Assembly (NCBI GenBank): GCA_023417165.1
Contig: JAEZGD010000662.1
Span: forward strand, 1 to 5,715
Origin: Planctomycetota bacterium
Lineage (GTDB): Bacteria; Planctomycetota; Planctomycetia; Pirellulales; Pirellulaceae
Direction: 5' to 3'
DNA: 5,715 bases
The notes below the pieces were generated by a model that saw only the letters and a list, made by a program, of their open reading frames with translations, had not been told where the DNA came from and ran no database searches. A program made the position numbers and the translations under genes. Shown here piece by piece: positions 1-5,715 of this stretch (the first letter of the stretch is position 1; every line of letters begins with the position of its first letter).

Positions 1-340
1 CCTCCGTGTCGATGAGCTTCTGAATCTCGGCTTTTGTCCGTGTGCCAGCGCCGCGCGGATCGGTCGCGGCGCTGCCACTCGCCGCAGACGTGTCGGCGCT
101 CTTTTTGTTGATGACGTACAGCTTGCCGTTGATGGTCACGGAATGGACGGAACTTAACGGATAGCTGCGCGTCACCGGCTTGCCGTTGACGACAACTTCG
201 ACCTTCATCGTCTTGTCATCTTTGGAAAGTACGGTCCCTTCCAACTTGGTGCCGCTCAGGAATACGATCTCGGCAGCGGACGCCGCCAATGGCAGCCACG
301 CCAGTACAAACGCCGCGAAAACGAGGCGTAAACTACGCAT
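1..340 (-). CDS. Secreted protein of unknown function, partial (C-terminus off the left edge)
   Basis: The reading frame is open from the ATG at 340-338 to the window edge, giving 113 visible residues. It starts MRSLRLVFAAFVLAWLPLAA, a typical Sec signal peptide: basic n-region, hydrophobic core, and a likely signal peptidase I site after ASA at residue 22. Residues 24-80 alternate hydrophobic and polar positions (AEIVFLSGTKLEGTVLSKDD, then a VTINGKLYVI stretch), which suggests a small beta-rich domain. A Ser/Ala/Thr-rich linker follows (about 81-101), then the beginning of a helical segment (KAEIQKLIDTE). GGAGG lies six bases upstream of the start. The start lies inside the end of the ApbE gene (8-bp overlap), so co-transcription and translational coupling are likely. 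I do not recognise the family; the style resembles planctomycete secreted proteins. No FMN-binding motif is visible in this part, so calling it the ApbE substrate would be speculation. Confidence 0.8.
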   Translation of the reverse strand, partial: MRSLRLVFAAFVLAWLPLAASAAEIVFLSGTKLEGTVLSKDDKTMKVEVVVNGKPVTRSYPLSSVHSVTINGKLYVINKKSADTSAASGSAATDPRGAGTRTKAEIQKLIDTE

Positions 341-1346
341 GCGCCACCTCCTCGCTGACGTGCGGAAAGCCGGGTGTGCTTACCATGCGTTCGTCCTTGG
401 TGATGAAGAGTGCATCGCAGCGAGGACGCGAACGCAGGAAAGCCAGCGACTTGTCGGTGCCCAGCACAAAGCAAGCGGTTGACAAAGCATCGGCTTCCAT
501 GGCGGTCGGAGCGGCAATCGAAACGCTGGCCAACTCGCCAGGCGATTGCCCGGTGGCGGGATCCAACACATGGTTTTGACGCATATCTTCGCTAAACGTC
601 GTGGCGTAGTCGCCTGAGGTCGCCAGCGCGCGATTGTCTAACTCGGCCAGAGCCACAAAGGCATCGGTGACGCGCGGATGTTGAATGCCTACTCGCCAGG
701 GCAGAGCCGCCTGGCGACCGTGCGCTACCAGTTCGCCGGTATCCAACAGGGCGTGCTCGATACCATGCTGACGTAGCACCAGTCCAGCGCGATCGGCCGC
801 ATAGCCTTGTGCGATGCCGTTGAGTGTCAGCCGCAGACGAGAGTCGCGCAAATGCACTTCGTGATCGGCAATCTCGATCTTCCGCCAATCGACAGACGCT
901 TGCGCGGCAGCGATCGCGGCGGCATCGGGCAACTGCTGCGTTCGTCGTGCCTTGTCGTAGACGTCCCACAACGGCTGCACGGTCACATCAAAAGCGCCAT
1001 TGGTCGCCGCTGACAGCTGACATGCATGACGCAGCACTTCGACCAGGCGAGGATCGGGATCACGCAGCACGCCTTGGCGATTCAGGCGACAAAGATCGCT
1101 GTCCGCGCGATACAGGCTGAGTGCGTCCTCGACCGCGTCGATTTCGGCGAATGCAGCATTGATGGCGGCATTAGCCGTAGCCTCATCGGGCGCTAGTACG
1201 GTGAGCGAGATGGCGCTCCCCAAGGCATGGCCCGTGCGCACGACCTTGATCAAAGCTGATGGCGACCAGCCAAAGGTGGCGAATGCGGCGAACGCTCCGC
1301 CGCCCAGCGAGGCCGACAGAAAGCGACGGCGAGAGAACTTCGTCAT
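333..1346 (-). CDS. apbE: FAD:protein FMN transferase, ApbE family, Tat signal
   Basis: A 337-residue protein with clear ApbE family motifs. The family transfers FMN from FAD to a Ser/Thr of extracytoplasmic redox proteins, using Mg2+. Visible motifs: GAFDVTVQPLW (117-127), LNGIAQGYAADRA (175-187), LLDTGELVAHG (200-210), ATSGDY (242-247), NHVLDPATG (258-266) and APTAMEADALST (279-290, metal-binding region). The length is normal for the family. The N-terminus carries a twin-arginine motif, SRRRFLSAS (5-13), followed by a hydrophobic stretch, so export by Tat is likely; no lipobox and no obvious cleavage site are seen. The LNGIAQGY and DTGE variants, instead of the usual LGGIAKGY and NxGG, resemble the NosX-like branch (family knowledge plus inference). 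Start choice: in-frame TTG at 1358 and ATGs at 1352, 1349 and 1346 follow an in-frame stop; the ATG at 1346 has GGGA at the best spacing. The gene overlaps the downstream secreted-protein gene by 8 bp. Confidence 0.92.
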   Translation of the reverse strand: MTKFSRRRFLSASLGGGAFAAFATFGWSPSALIKVVRTGHALGSAISLTVLAPDEATANAAINAAFAEIDAVEDALSLYRADSDLCRLNRQGVLRDPDPRLVEVLRHACQLSAATNGAFDVTVQPLWDVYDKARRTQQLPDAAAIAAAQASVDWRKIEIADHEVHLRDSRLRLTLNGIAQGYAADRAGLVLRQHGIEHALLDTGELVAHGRQAALPWRVGIQHPRVTDAFVALAELDNRALATSGDYATTFSEDMRQNHVLDPATGQSPGELASVSIAAPTAMEADALSTACFVLGTDKSLAFLRSRPRCDALFITKDERMVSTPGFPHVSEEVAHA

Positions 1347-1352
1347 CATCAT

Positions 1353-1356
1353 TCCC
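1353..1356 (-). promoter_or_regulatory. Shine-Dalgarno that decides the apbE start
   Basis: GGGA on the minus strand lies six bases before the ATG at 1346 but directly abuts the ATG at 1352. The spacing favours the third of three tandem ATG codons. Confidence 0.45.
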
Positions 1357-1394
1357 AATCATCAGGATGCACGACCTTGGATCACGCGGGTTTG

Positions 1395-1422
1395 ATTGTA
1401 GGAATGCGCCACCACAACGCAA
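1395..1422 (-). promoter_or_regulatory. Candidate sigma70-type promoter for apbE and the secreted-protein gene
   Basis: On the minus strand, TTGCGT (1422-1417) and TACAAT (1400-1395) are separated by 16 bases. The -10 box matches the consensus at five of six positions, the -35 box at only three. An A/T-rich stretch lies just upstream (about 1421-1430). Transcription would begin about 40 bases before the start codon at 1346. No other good box was seen in this spacer. Confidence 0.35.
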
Positions 1423-1628
1423 TAAAAATTGCACATGGCTTGCTGCGAGGTGCCGACAACTAGCTGAGACCAAGTATCACTACCTCGCTGTTGGGGCATG
1501 GCGGCTAGCTCAACGCGGGCCGACTAGACCCGCAACCATCAGGCTTCGGTGTACTTGTAATCGTCTTCGGCCACTCTAAGTTACTGGCAGGGTGAGTGCC
1601 AATCTCGTCACGCCTGGAGGTGTGGGCT
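1423..1628. other. Divergent spacer between apbE and the AlkD-like gene
   Basis: Together with the apbE leader this is 282 bases without a gene. A small hairpin, GCGGG-9 nt-CCCGC, lies at 1515-1533. A weak TGTAAT box at 1556-1561 has no matching -35, so no promoter for the plus-strand gene is claimed. No tRNA or repeat was seen. Confidence 0.4.
1616..1620 (+). promoter_or_regulatory. Shine-Dalgarno that decides the AlkD-like gene start
   Basis: GGAGG lies eight bases before the ATG at 1629. It supports that start over the in-frame GTG at 1596, which has no comparable site. Confidence 0.65.
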
Positions 1629-2336
1629 ATGACTGTCGCGGAAATTGTCGAGGAACTAGAGCAGCAAGGCAGCCCAAGCATCAAGAAGGTGCTGCTCAAG
1701 CACGGAATCCAAGAGCCGCTGTTGGGCGTGAAGATCGAATACCTCAAGAAGATCCAGAAGCGGATCAAAAAGGACTATCAACTGGCGCTCGACCTGTACG
1801 ACACAGGCATTTACGACGCCATGTATCTCGCGGGATTGATCGCCGACGACCAGAAAATGACCAAGCGCGATCTCAAACGCTGGGTCTCCGGCGCGACCAG
1901 CAACCCGCTGTGCGGATCGACCGTCCCGTGGGTCGCGGCCGAGAGCCGCTATGGTTGGGAACTCGCACTCGAGTGGATCGACGCCAAATCGGAAAGAGAC
2001 GTCGCCATTGGTTGGCACACGCTCAGCAGCCTGGTTTCGATCAAGGACGACTCTGAACTCGATCTCGCGGAACTCAAGCGTTTGCTCAAACGGGTCGAAA
2101 AGACCTTGCCGAGCCAGCCCGATCGCGTGCGCTACGCCATGAATGGCTTTGTGATTTCACTGGGCAGTTACGTGCAACCGCTCACCGATTTGGCCATGGA
2201 AACAGCTCGCAAGATTGGCGAAGTATCGGTCGACGTCGGCGAAACCTCGTGCCAAGTGCCGTTCGCGCCCGATTACATCGAGAAAGTGCAAAGCAAAGGC
2301 CTCATCGGCCGTAAACGCAAAACCGCCAAGTGCTGA
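1629..2336 (+). CDS. DNA alkylation repair family protein (AlkD-like, HEAT-repeat fold)
   Basis: A 235-residue, mostly helical protein, close to the length of Bacillus cereus AlkD. It belongs to a conserved branch of the DNA alkylation repair enzyme family (PF08713-type, ALK/HEAT-like repeats). Hallmarks of that branch: YDTGIYDAMYLAGLIAD (57-73), STVPWVAAES (97-106), YGWELALEWI (108-117), RVRYAMNGF (166-174), a VDVGETSCQVP segment (201-211) and a basic tail ending GRKRKTAKC (227-235). AlkD proper removes cationic 3- and 7-alkylpurines without base flipping, using a Trp/Asp pair, an Arg and a second Trp. From a remembered alignment, these positions here look like Gly96 (for Asp113), Gly128 (for Arg148) and Phe174 (for Trp187), so glycosylase activity is doubtful. 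A DNA-binding role, like the related AlkF/AlkG, is possible. No signal peptide, so cytoplasmic. The gene stands alone, divergent from apbE, and the next gene converges on it. Confidence 0.85.
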   Translation: MTVAEIVEELEQQGSPSIKKVLLKHGIQEPLLGVKIEYLKKIQKRIKKDYQLALDLYDTGIYDAMYLAGLIADDQKMTKRDLKRWVSGATSNPLCGSTVPWVAAESRYGWELALEWIDAKSERDVAIGWHTLSSLVSIKDDSELDLAELKRLLKRVEKTLPSQPDRVRYAMNGFVISLGSYVQPLTDLAMETARKIGEVSVDVGETSCQVPFAPDYIEKVQSKGLIGRKRKTAKC

Positions 2337-2443
2337 GCCAGCTGTGGCACCCAGGACTACATTCGCCAAGAACGGCGAAAGCCCAAAGGCCTGGTGGGTC
2401 TCTGGGCTCCGACGTGAACTCGATGTGGTGGCAAGACGCGGGC
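2337..2443. other. Convergent spacer with weak hairpins, no clear terminator
   Basis: This 107-base gap separates two converging genes. It contains GCCA-GCTG-TGGC (2337-2348), TTCGCC-AAGAAC-GGCGAA (2362-2379) and AGCCCA...TGGGCT with a 17-base loop (2380-2408). None is followed by a T tract on either strand, so intrinsic termination is not supported; Rho-dependent termination or read-through is possible. Confidence 0.4.
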
Positions 2444-3139
2444 TTACTCGAAGCCGCAGTCCATGCCCAGGCGCATCTTCAGCTCTTCGAACTGGCGGAA
2501 GTATTGCTCGCTCGACGAGTGGACGTGCTCGGCTTCAGTAATGAATCGCATGTCTTCGTGGCAATATACGTCGCGGCTGATCAGGTTCTTTTCGAACCGA
2601 TCGAGCGGCTTGCCATAGACAATCAGCAGCTTGTGCTCGTCGAATTGGACCTCTTGTGGAATCGATGGATTCAGCACGGCGATGCCGGTGCAACCATCGT
2701 TCATCAGCAGGTCTTCAAAGTCATACAGGATGCTTTTCAGCACCGGCATGTCGATATGTTCGCGATACAGGTCGACGTGGCCGCCGCCATCGCGCGTGTG
2801 ACTGGTTTCGAGCACGACATCGACCTCGTGCCCCAGGGGCTCGATCAGGTCCATGAACACGTCGAAGAGATAGTCCTTTGACGCCGATGCCATCAGCACC
2901 GGCACGTCGGTCTTGCTCTCTTCGTCGCGATAGACATCGTGACGAAAGCCTTGCTTCGGCGTGACCTTCAGGTCAAACGACGGGCGCACCGCGTCGGTCA
3001 ACGTGAAAGCACCATAAGTCGCCACCTTGAGGTGCGCTTCAAGCTCTTCTTCGCTGAGTTGCTCGAAGCTGCTGTTGGTGACAACCTCCGGCTGCCCCTC
3101 GTGGAAAACGTTGCGGAAAAAACGCTTCAGGAAGCCCAT
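2444..3139 (-). CDS. Conserved hypothetical protein, cytoplasmic
   Basis: A 231-residue acidic protein that I do not recognise; it looks like a planctomycete-specific family. The start is the ATG at 3139, preceded by AGAGG five bases upstream; the frame is open further, to about 3208, but that extension (low-complexity, Pro/Arg-rich) looks non-coding. The N-terminus MGFLKRFFRNVFHEG is basic and amphipathic and could touch membrane or nucleic acid; it is too short and charged for a signal peptide. No membrane segment is seen. The middle has His- and acid-rich stretches: GHEVDVVLETSHTRDGGGH (103-121) and YREHID (125-130). The C-terminal part has CHEDMRF (193-199) and EAEHVH (202-207). These could bind metal, but no known motif is complete. 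The order of predicted strands and helices suggests one alpha/beta domain. It is divergent from the transglutaminase-like gene and converges on the AlkD-like gene. Confidence 0.8.
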   Translation of the reverse strand: MGFLKRFFRNVFHEGQPEVVTNSSFEQLSEEELEAHLKVATYGAFTLTDAVRPSFDLKVTPKQGFRHDVYRDEESKTDVPVLMASASKDYLFDVFMDLIEPLGHEVDVVLETSHTRDGGGHVDLYREHIDMPVLKSILYDFEDLLMNDGCTGIAVLNPSIPQEVQFDEHKLLIVYGKPLDRFEKNLISRDVYCHEDMRFITEAEHVHSSSEQYFRQFEELKMRLGMDCGFE

Positions 3140-3600
3140 CGGAACCTCTGCCTGTTTCGTATAACGGTCCCTCCGCCGCGGCGTTGCCGGCGGGTCCGCT
3201 GACATCAAACGATACGTTAAGGTTCAGCTTCCGTGCTGGAAGTCGGTTGGCGTCTAACCGCACCGACGATCCTTTTGTCGTTACAACCGGCACACATGCG
3301 CCAGCCAGACTGCAGTGGCGAGCAAGTCGTCGCGTGCCGCTTTTCAAGCCTCATTGGCCTGAAAGACGGCGATCGCACGGCCCGCCCGGCGAGTCACCTG
3401 AAATCTAGCACTTGCCAGAGCAACTGCCACTGCGACGGCAGAATAGCGCGCACGAATTTACAGCCGAGCCAGCAGAGCGATGCCGGCTAGCGAAAATAGC
3501 AGGCCAGCGCTCCTTCGCCGACTGTTATATTACGGAGGTCACTGCCAAACGGACCTGCGCCATTTGGCACTTTTTTGACCGCGTCGACTTCGGGGACGTC
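3140..3600. other. Divergent 461-bp intergenic region with small hairpins
   Basis: No convincing gene lies here. The plus-strand frame of the downstream gene is open from 3412, but only through a TTG and with no ribosome site. Visible structure: a 10-bp palindrome CGCCGCGGCG (3174-3183); two adjacent hairpins, CTTCC-5 nt-GGAAG (3228-3242) and CGGTT-7 nt-AACCG (3244-3260); and CTGCC-8 nt-GGCAG (3424-3441). A GTTATACG box on the minus strand (3165-3158) could belong to the 3139 gene, but it has no good -35. No tRNA was found. Confidence 0.45.
3523..3531 (+). promoter_or_regulatory. Candidate extended -10 promoter for the transglutaminase-like gene
   Basis: TGTTATATT fits the extended -10 pattern (TGn followed by TATATT, five of six to consensus). 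No -35 is seen at the expected distance, as extended -10 promoters allow. The start codon lies 69 bases downstream. A GGAGG at 3534-3538 follows it, but no start codon is positioned to use it. Confidence 0.4.
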
Positions 3601-5124
3601 ATGACGGCTACCACCTATCGATATCTGTTTATCTTGCCAGCACTGCTGCTGATGCTCGGCTGTCGGCCAGCCGCACCAACTGTGGCTCCGGTCGCCACGC
3701 CGCCGGGCGAGTACTGGGAAGCTCATTTTATTGGCGACGATCGGGTTGGTTACTCGCACGTCACCACCAAGACGTTAGAGGACGGCCAGGTGCAAATCGG
3801 CAACCTCACCGAAATCGCGCTCACCCGCTTTGGCCAAAAGACTTCGCAAACCATCGAGGTGCACTGCATCGAAGACGCCAGCGGCGCTCCAATTCGCTTT
3901 CAAAGCGTCGTTAAAAGCGGCGCGACCGTGAACACCCAGTCGACCGGGAAGTGGGAAGGGGATCGTTTGCACGTGACTGCGACCACCCAAGGTCAGGAGG
4001 CCAAGCTCGAAATCGCTTGGAAGCCGGAATATGGCGGTCCGTTCGCCGATGCCCAGTCGCTGCGCCGCCATCCGCTGAAGCCTGGCGAAAAACGCTCGCT
4101 GATGGCGTTTCTGCCAAGTTTGAATCAGCTCGCCGAAATCGAGATGACCGCTGGCGATTTTGAAACGACCAAGCTCTTGGACGAAGAAGCCAATCTGCTG
4201 CGCGTGGAAGCCGTCGTCAAAGCGAGAACGCCGGCCGGCCTGCAAAAGCTGGCCAGCACCTACTGGGTCGACAAACAAGGCGAAGTGCTGAAGTCGTACC
4301 TGCCGCAGCTCAAGCAGATGACCTATCGCACGACCAAGGCTAAAGCGACAGCGCCCAGCACGGGCAGTTTCGATCTGGCCGCTGCCACGACGGTGAAGCT
4401 CAGTCGCCCGCTGACCAATCCGCATGCTTCGAAGTCGATTACTTACAAAGCGACGCTTCCCGAAGGCGAAATCGAAGGCGTGTTTGTCGAAGGGCCGACG
4501 CAGCACGTGAAGCTTATTGATGAGCACACGTGTGAGCTAACGGCGCGGGCGATTCGTCCTGGCGATCCGGCTAAACTCGATTCGCCTGACACCAAGCCAA
4601 CGCCGGACGATCTCGCGCCCAATACGCTGATTCAAAGCGACGATCCGCGTGTGGTGAAATTGGCGAAGAGCGTGCTACCTGAAGAGAAAGATGCGTGGAC
4701 GCTGGCGCAGGCTTTGGAAGCGCACGTGCATCGCGCGATCGAGCGCAAGAACTTTTCGCAGGCCTTCTTAACCGCCGCGCAAGTCGCCGAAGAACTCCAA
4801 GGCGATTGCACCGAGCACGCGGTGCTGCTCGCGGCACTCTATCGCGCTCGCCAGATCCCCGCGCGGTGCGCGATGGGGCTGGTCTATTACCCAGAAGGGC
4901 AGGGCTTCGCCTATCACATGTGGACCGAAGCGTGGATCGACGATCGTTGGGTGCCGCTCGACGCGACGCTGGGCCGCGGCGGTATCGGCGCCGCCCACTT
5001 GAAGCTGGCGCATTCCAACTTGAAAGGCGCGGACGCTTATAGTGCGTTTCTGCCGGTGGTGCGTGTGCTCGGGCAGTTGCAGTTGGAGGTGCTCGATCAA
5101 TCGTCGCCCAAGGAGGCGAAGTAA
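3601..5124 (+). CDS. Transglutaminase-like domain lipoprotein
   Basis: A 507-residue protein. The ATG at 3601 is chosen because it opens directly into a lipoprotein signal peptide: short n-region, hydrophobic LFILPALLLMLGC with the lipid-attachment Cys at 21. GGGGA lies four bases upstream. A Pro/Ala/Thr-rich linker (22-36) leads to a beta-rich region (about 38-350) opening EYWEAHFIGDDRVGYSH, like the N-terminal regions of other bacterial secreted transglutaminase-like proteins. The transglutaminase core lies at about 365-470: GDCTEHAVLLAALYR (401-415) with nucleophile Cys403, then AYHMWTEAW with His439, then WVPLDATLG with Asp454. The Cys-His-Asp triad is complete, so it should be catalytically competent as a cysteine protease, transglutaminase or amidase; the substrate cannot be told from sequence. 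It probably acts anchored to a membrane facing the periplasm. It stands as a single-gene unit with its own promoter candidate and a strong terminator. Confidence 0.92.
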   Translation: MTATTYRYLFILPALLLMLGCRPAAPTVAPVATPPGEYWEAHFIGDDRVGYSHVTTKTLEDGQVQIGNLTEIALTRFGQKTSQTIEVHCIEDASGAPIRFQSVVKSGATVNTQSTGKWEGDRLHVTATTQGQEAKLEIAWKPEYGGPFADAQSLRRHPLKPGEKRSLMAFLPSLNQLAEIEMTAGDFETTKLLDEEANLLRVEAVVKARTPAGLQKLASTYWVDKQGEVLKSYLPQLKQMTYRTTKAKATAPSTGSFDLAAATTVKLSRPLTNPHASKSITYKATLPEGEIEGVFVEGPTQHVKLIDEHTCELTARAIRPGDPAKLDSPDTKPTPDDLAPNTLIQSDDPRVVKLAKSVLPEEKDAWTLAQALEAHVHRAIERKNFSQAFLTAAQVAEELQGDCTEHAVLLAALYRARQIPARCAMGLVYYPEGQGFAYHMWTEAWIDDRWVPLDATLGRGGIGAAHLKLAHSNLKGADAYSAFLPVVRVLGQLQLEVLDQSSPKEAK

Positions 5125-5145
5125 TCGCGCTTGAAAAGGGCCGCG

Positions 5146-5228
5146 CCGCGGGATTCTTAGAAATCCGCCAGCGTGCCGCGAAACCAAGCGTCTTGGCCGG
5201 GGTTTGAAACTCGTTCGCTCCGGCGAAC
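5146..5228 (+). repeat. Two weak stem-loops downstream of the transglutaminase-like gene
   Basis: GCGGGATT pairs with AATCCGC through one bulge (about 5148-5168), and GTTCGC-TCCG-GCGAAC forms a 6-bp stem at 5213-5228. Neither has a T tract. With the terminator at 5238 they make three stem-loops in about 120 bases, perhaps a structured 3' end. Confidence 0.3.
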
Positions 5229-5237
5229 TCGATGTAG

Positions 5238-5270
5238 CCCCGCGCAGCCTCGTGCTGCGCGGGGTGTTTT
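5238..5270 (+). terminator. Rho-independent terminator
   Basis: A perfect 11-bp, very GC-rich stem (CCCCGCGCAGC at 5238-5248 with GCTGCGCGGGG at 5254-5264) and a five-base loop are followed by TGTTTTGTT. It ends transcription of the transglutaminase-like gene. On the minus strand the hairpin lacks a T tract, so it serves the plus strand only, though the stem may block read-through from the converging gene. Confidence 0.88.
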
Positions 5271-5296
5271 GTTAAATGCCGCCGCTTGTGCCGCTC

Positions 5297-5623
5297 TTAA
5301 CGATATTGCAGCATCTCGACGCCGTGTTCGCTGCAGAGTCGCACAAAGCGTGATCGCTCGAGCGTGCTGGTGGGCAAGGTCGAACGGAACATGGTGCCGC
5401 TCAGACCTTTGGCCTTCGCTTCGTCCGGCGTGCGCATGAACGTGGCAATGGCGATCGGTCCCTCAAACTCGACCGCAACGCCGCGCCCTTCACGAATCTC
5501 TTTGGCAACGGTTGCAAAAGGCAGCGTCGGCAACTTCGCCGCGTCCCGTTTGCCGCAGCCGATCACTAGCATCGCCACGGCCAAGACCATCCAGCCCAGA
5601 CTGGGAAGATTTCGTGCCTGCAT
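5297..5623 (-). CDS. Small lipoprotein of unknown function
   Basis: A 108-residue protein with a lipoprotein signal peptide: MQARNLPSLGWMVLAVAMLV then IGC, with the lipid-attachment Cys at 23 (lipobox VIGC). The mature part is about 86 residues, with a Lys/Asp-rich start, an EIREGRGVAVEFEGPIAIA stretch (60s to 70s) likely to form a strand, and the C-terminal VRLCSEHGVEMLQYR. The mature protein holds one further Cys (97). The ATG at 5623 is chosen over an upstream in-frame TTG at 5677 because it has AGGAA seven bases upstream and starts the signal peptide directly. No family is recognised. It converges on the transglutaminase-like gene and appears to be a single-gene unit in this window. It may sit in a membrane as a surface or periplasmic lipoprotein. 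Confidence 0.8.
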   Translation of the reverse strand: MQARNLPSLGWMVLAVAMLVIGCGKRDAAKLPTLPFATVAKEIREGRGVAVEFEGPIAIATFMRTPDEAKAKGLSGTMFRSTLPTSTLERSRFVRLCSEHGVEMLQYR

Positions 5624-5675
5624 GATCAGGTTCCTGCATTCAAAAGCCGCGCCATCGAAAATGTGAAACCTACCC

Positions 5676-5703
5676 AATATAACTAGGCGGCAGGTGAAGT
5701 CTA
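5676..5703 (-). promoter_or_regulatory. Candidate promoter of the small lipoprotein gene
   Basis: On the minus strand, TAGACT (5703-5698; four of six to the -35 consensus) and TATATT (5681-5676; five of six to -10) are 16 bases apart. The -10 lies 52 bases before the chosen start codon, which leaves room for a short leader. Confidence 0.45.
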
Positions 5704-5715
5704 GCGCTGCCGGGC

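Noticed and set aside
1592..2056. Long plus-strand frame overlapping the AlkD-like gene
   Set aside because: It lies in another frame of a clearly coding gene, and its Arg/Gln-rich translation is typical of an out-of-frame shadow.
3174..3183. Perfect 10-bp palindrome CGCCGCGGCG as an operator
   Set aside because: It is pure G/C in a GC-rich spacer and occurs once, so chance is a sufficient explanation.
3140..3208. Upstream start for the conserved hypothetical protein at 3208
   Set aside because: The extension is Pro/Arg-rich low complexity, and the ATG at 3139 has a good ribosome site.
3244..3260. tRNA anticodon-arm-like stem with a seven-base loop
   Set aside because: The loop lacks U33, and no acceptor stem, D arm or T arm can be drawn around it.
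3412..3600. N-terminal extension of the transglutaminase-like protein from a TTG at 3412
   Set aside because: No ribosome site precedes it, the added 63 residues have no recognisable character, and they would bury the lipoprotein signal peptide that starts at 3601.
3775..4527. 250-codon minus-strand open frame inside the transglutaminase-like gene
   Set aside because: It is antisense to a well-supported gene and lacks a ribosome site and family features; long antisense frames are common in GC-rich genes.
5624..5677. TTG start at 5677 for the small lipoprotein
   Set aside because: It would overlap the putative -10 box and place 18 residues in front of the signal peptide; the ATG at 5623 has a Shine-Dalgarno.
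1..5715. Defence island, CRISPR, insertion sequence or prophage
   Set aside because: No direct-repeat array, transposase, integrase, terminal inverted repeats or abrupt composition change was seen.

Overview
The window looks like ordinary chromosomal sequence from a planctomycete, probably of the Pirellula group. This is an inference from moderately high GC, several secreted proteins and lipoproteins of planctomycete style, loosely packed genes in alternating orientation, and proteins that resemble no well-known family outside that phylum. No tRNA, rRNA, CRISPR array, transposase or phage gene is visible.

Layout, left to right. A minus-strand pair comes first: a Tat-exported ApbE-type FAD:protein FMN transferase (333-1346) followed by a secreted protein that runs off the left edge (340 to beyond 1). 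The two overlap by 8 bp and are probably co-transcribed and translationally coupled. Divergent from them is a plus-strand gene for an AlkD-like, HEAT-repeat 'DNA alkylation repair' family protein (1629-2336). It converges on a minus-strand conserved protein of unknown function (2444-3139). A 461-bp divergent spacer with several small hairpins separates that gene from a plus-strand transglutaminase-like lipoprotein (3601-5124). A strong intrinsic terminator (5238-5270) follows. The last gene is a small minus-strand lipoprotein (5297-5623) with a recognisable promoter at the right edge.

The genes do not form one pathway. The only clear functional unit is ApbE plus the secreted protein, which suggests extracytoplasmic flavin or redox biology, but the partner is cut before its function can be read. 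Three of the six genes encode exported or lipid-anchored proteins, or four counting Tat-exported ApbE. No convincing new defence or mobile system is present. The items most worth a second look are the AlkD-like protein that appears to lack the glycosylase catalytic residues, the NosX-like ApbE coupled to a secreted protein, and an octamer shared by the putative promoters of the two lipoprotein genes.
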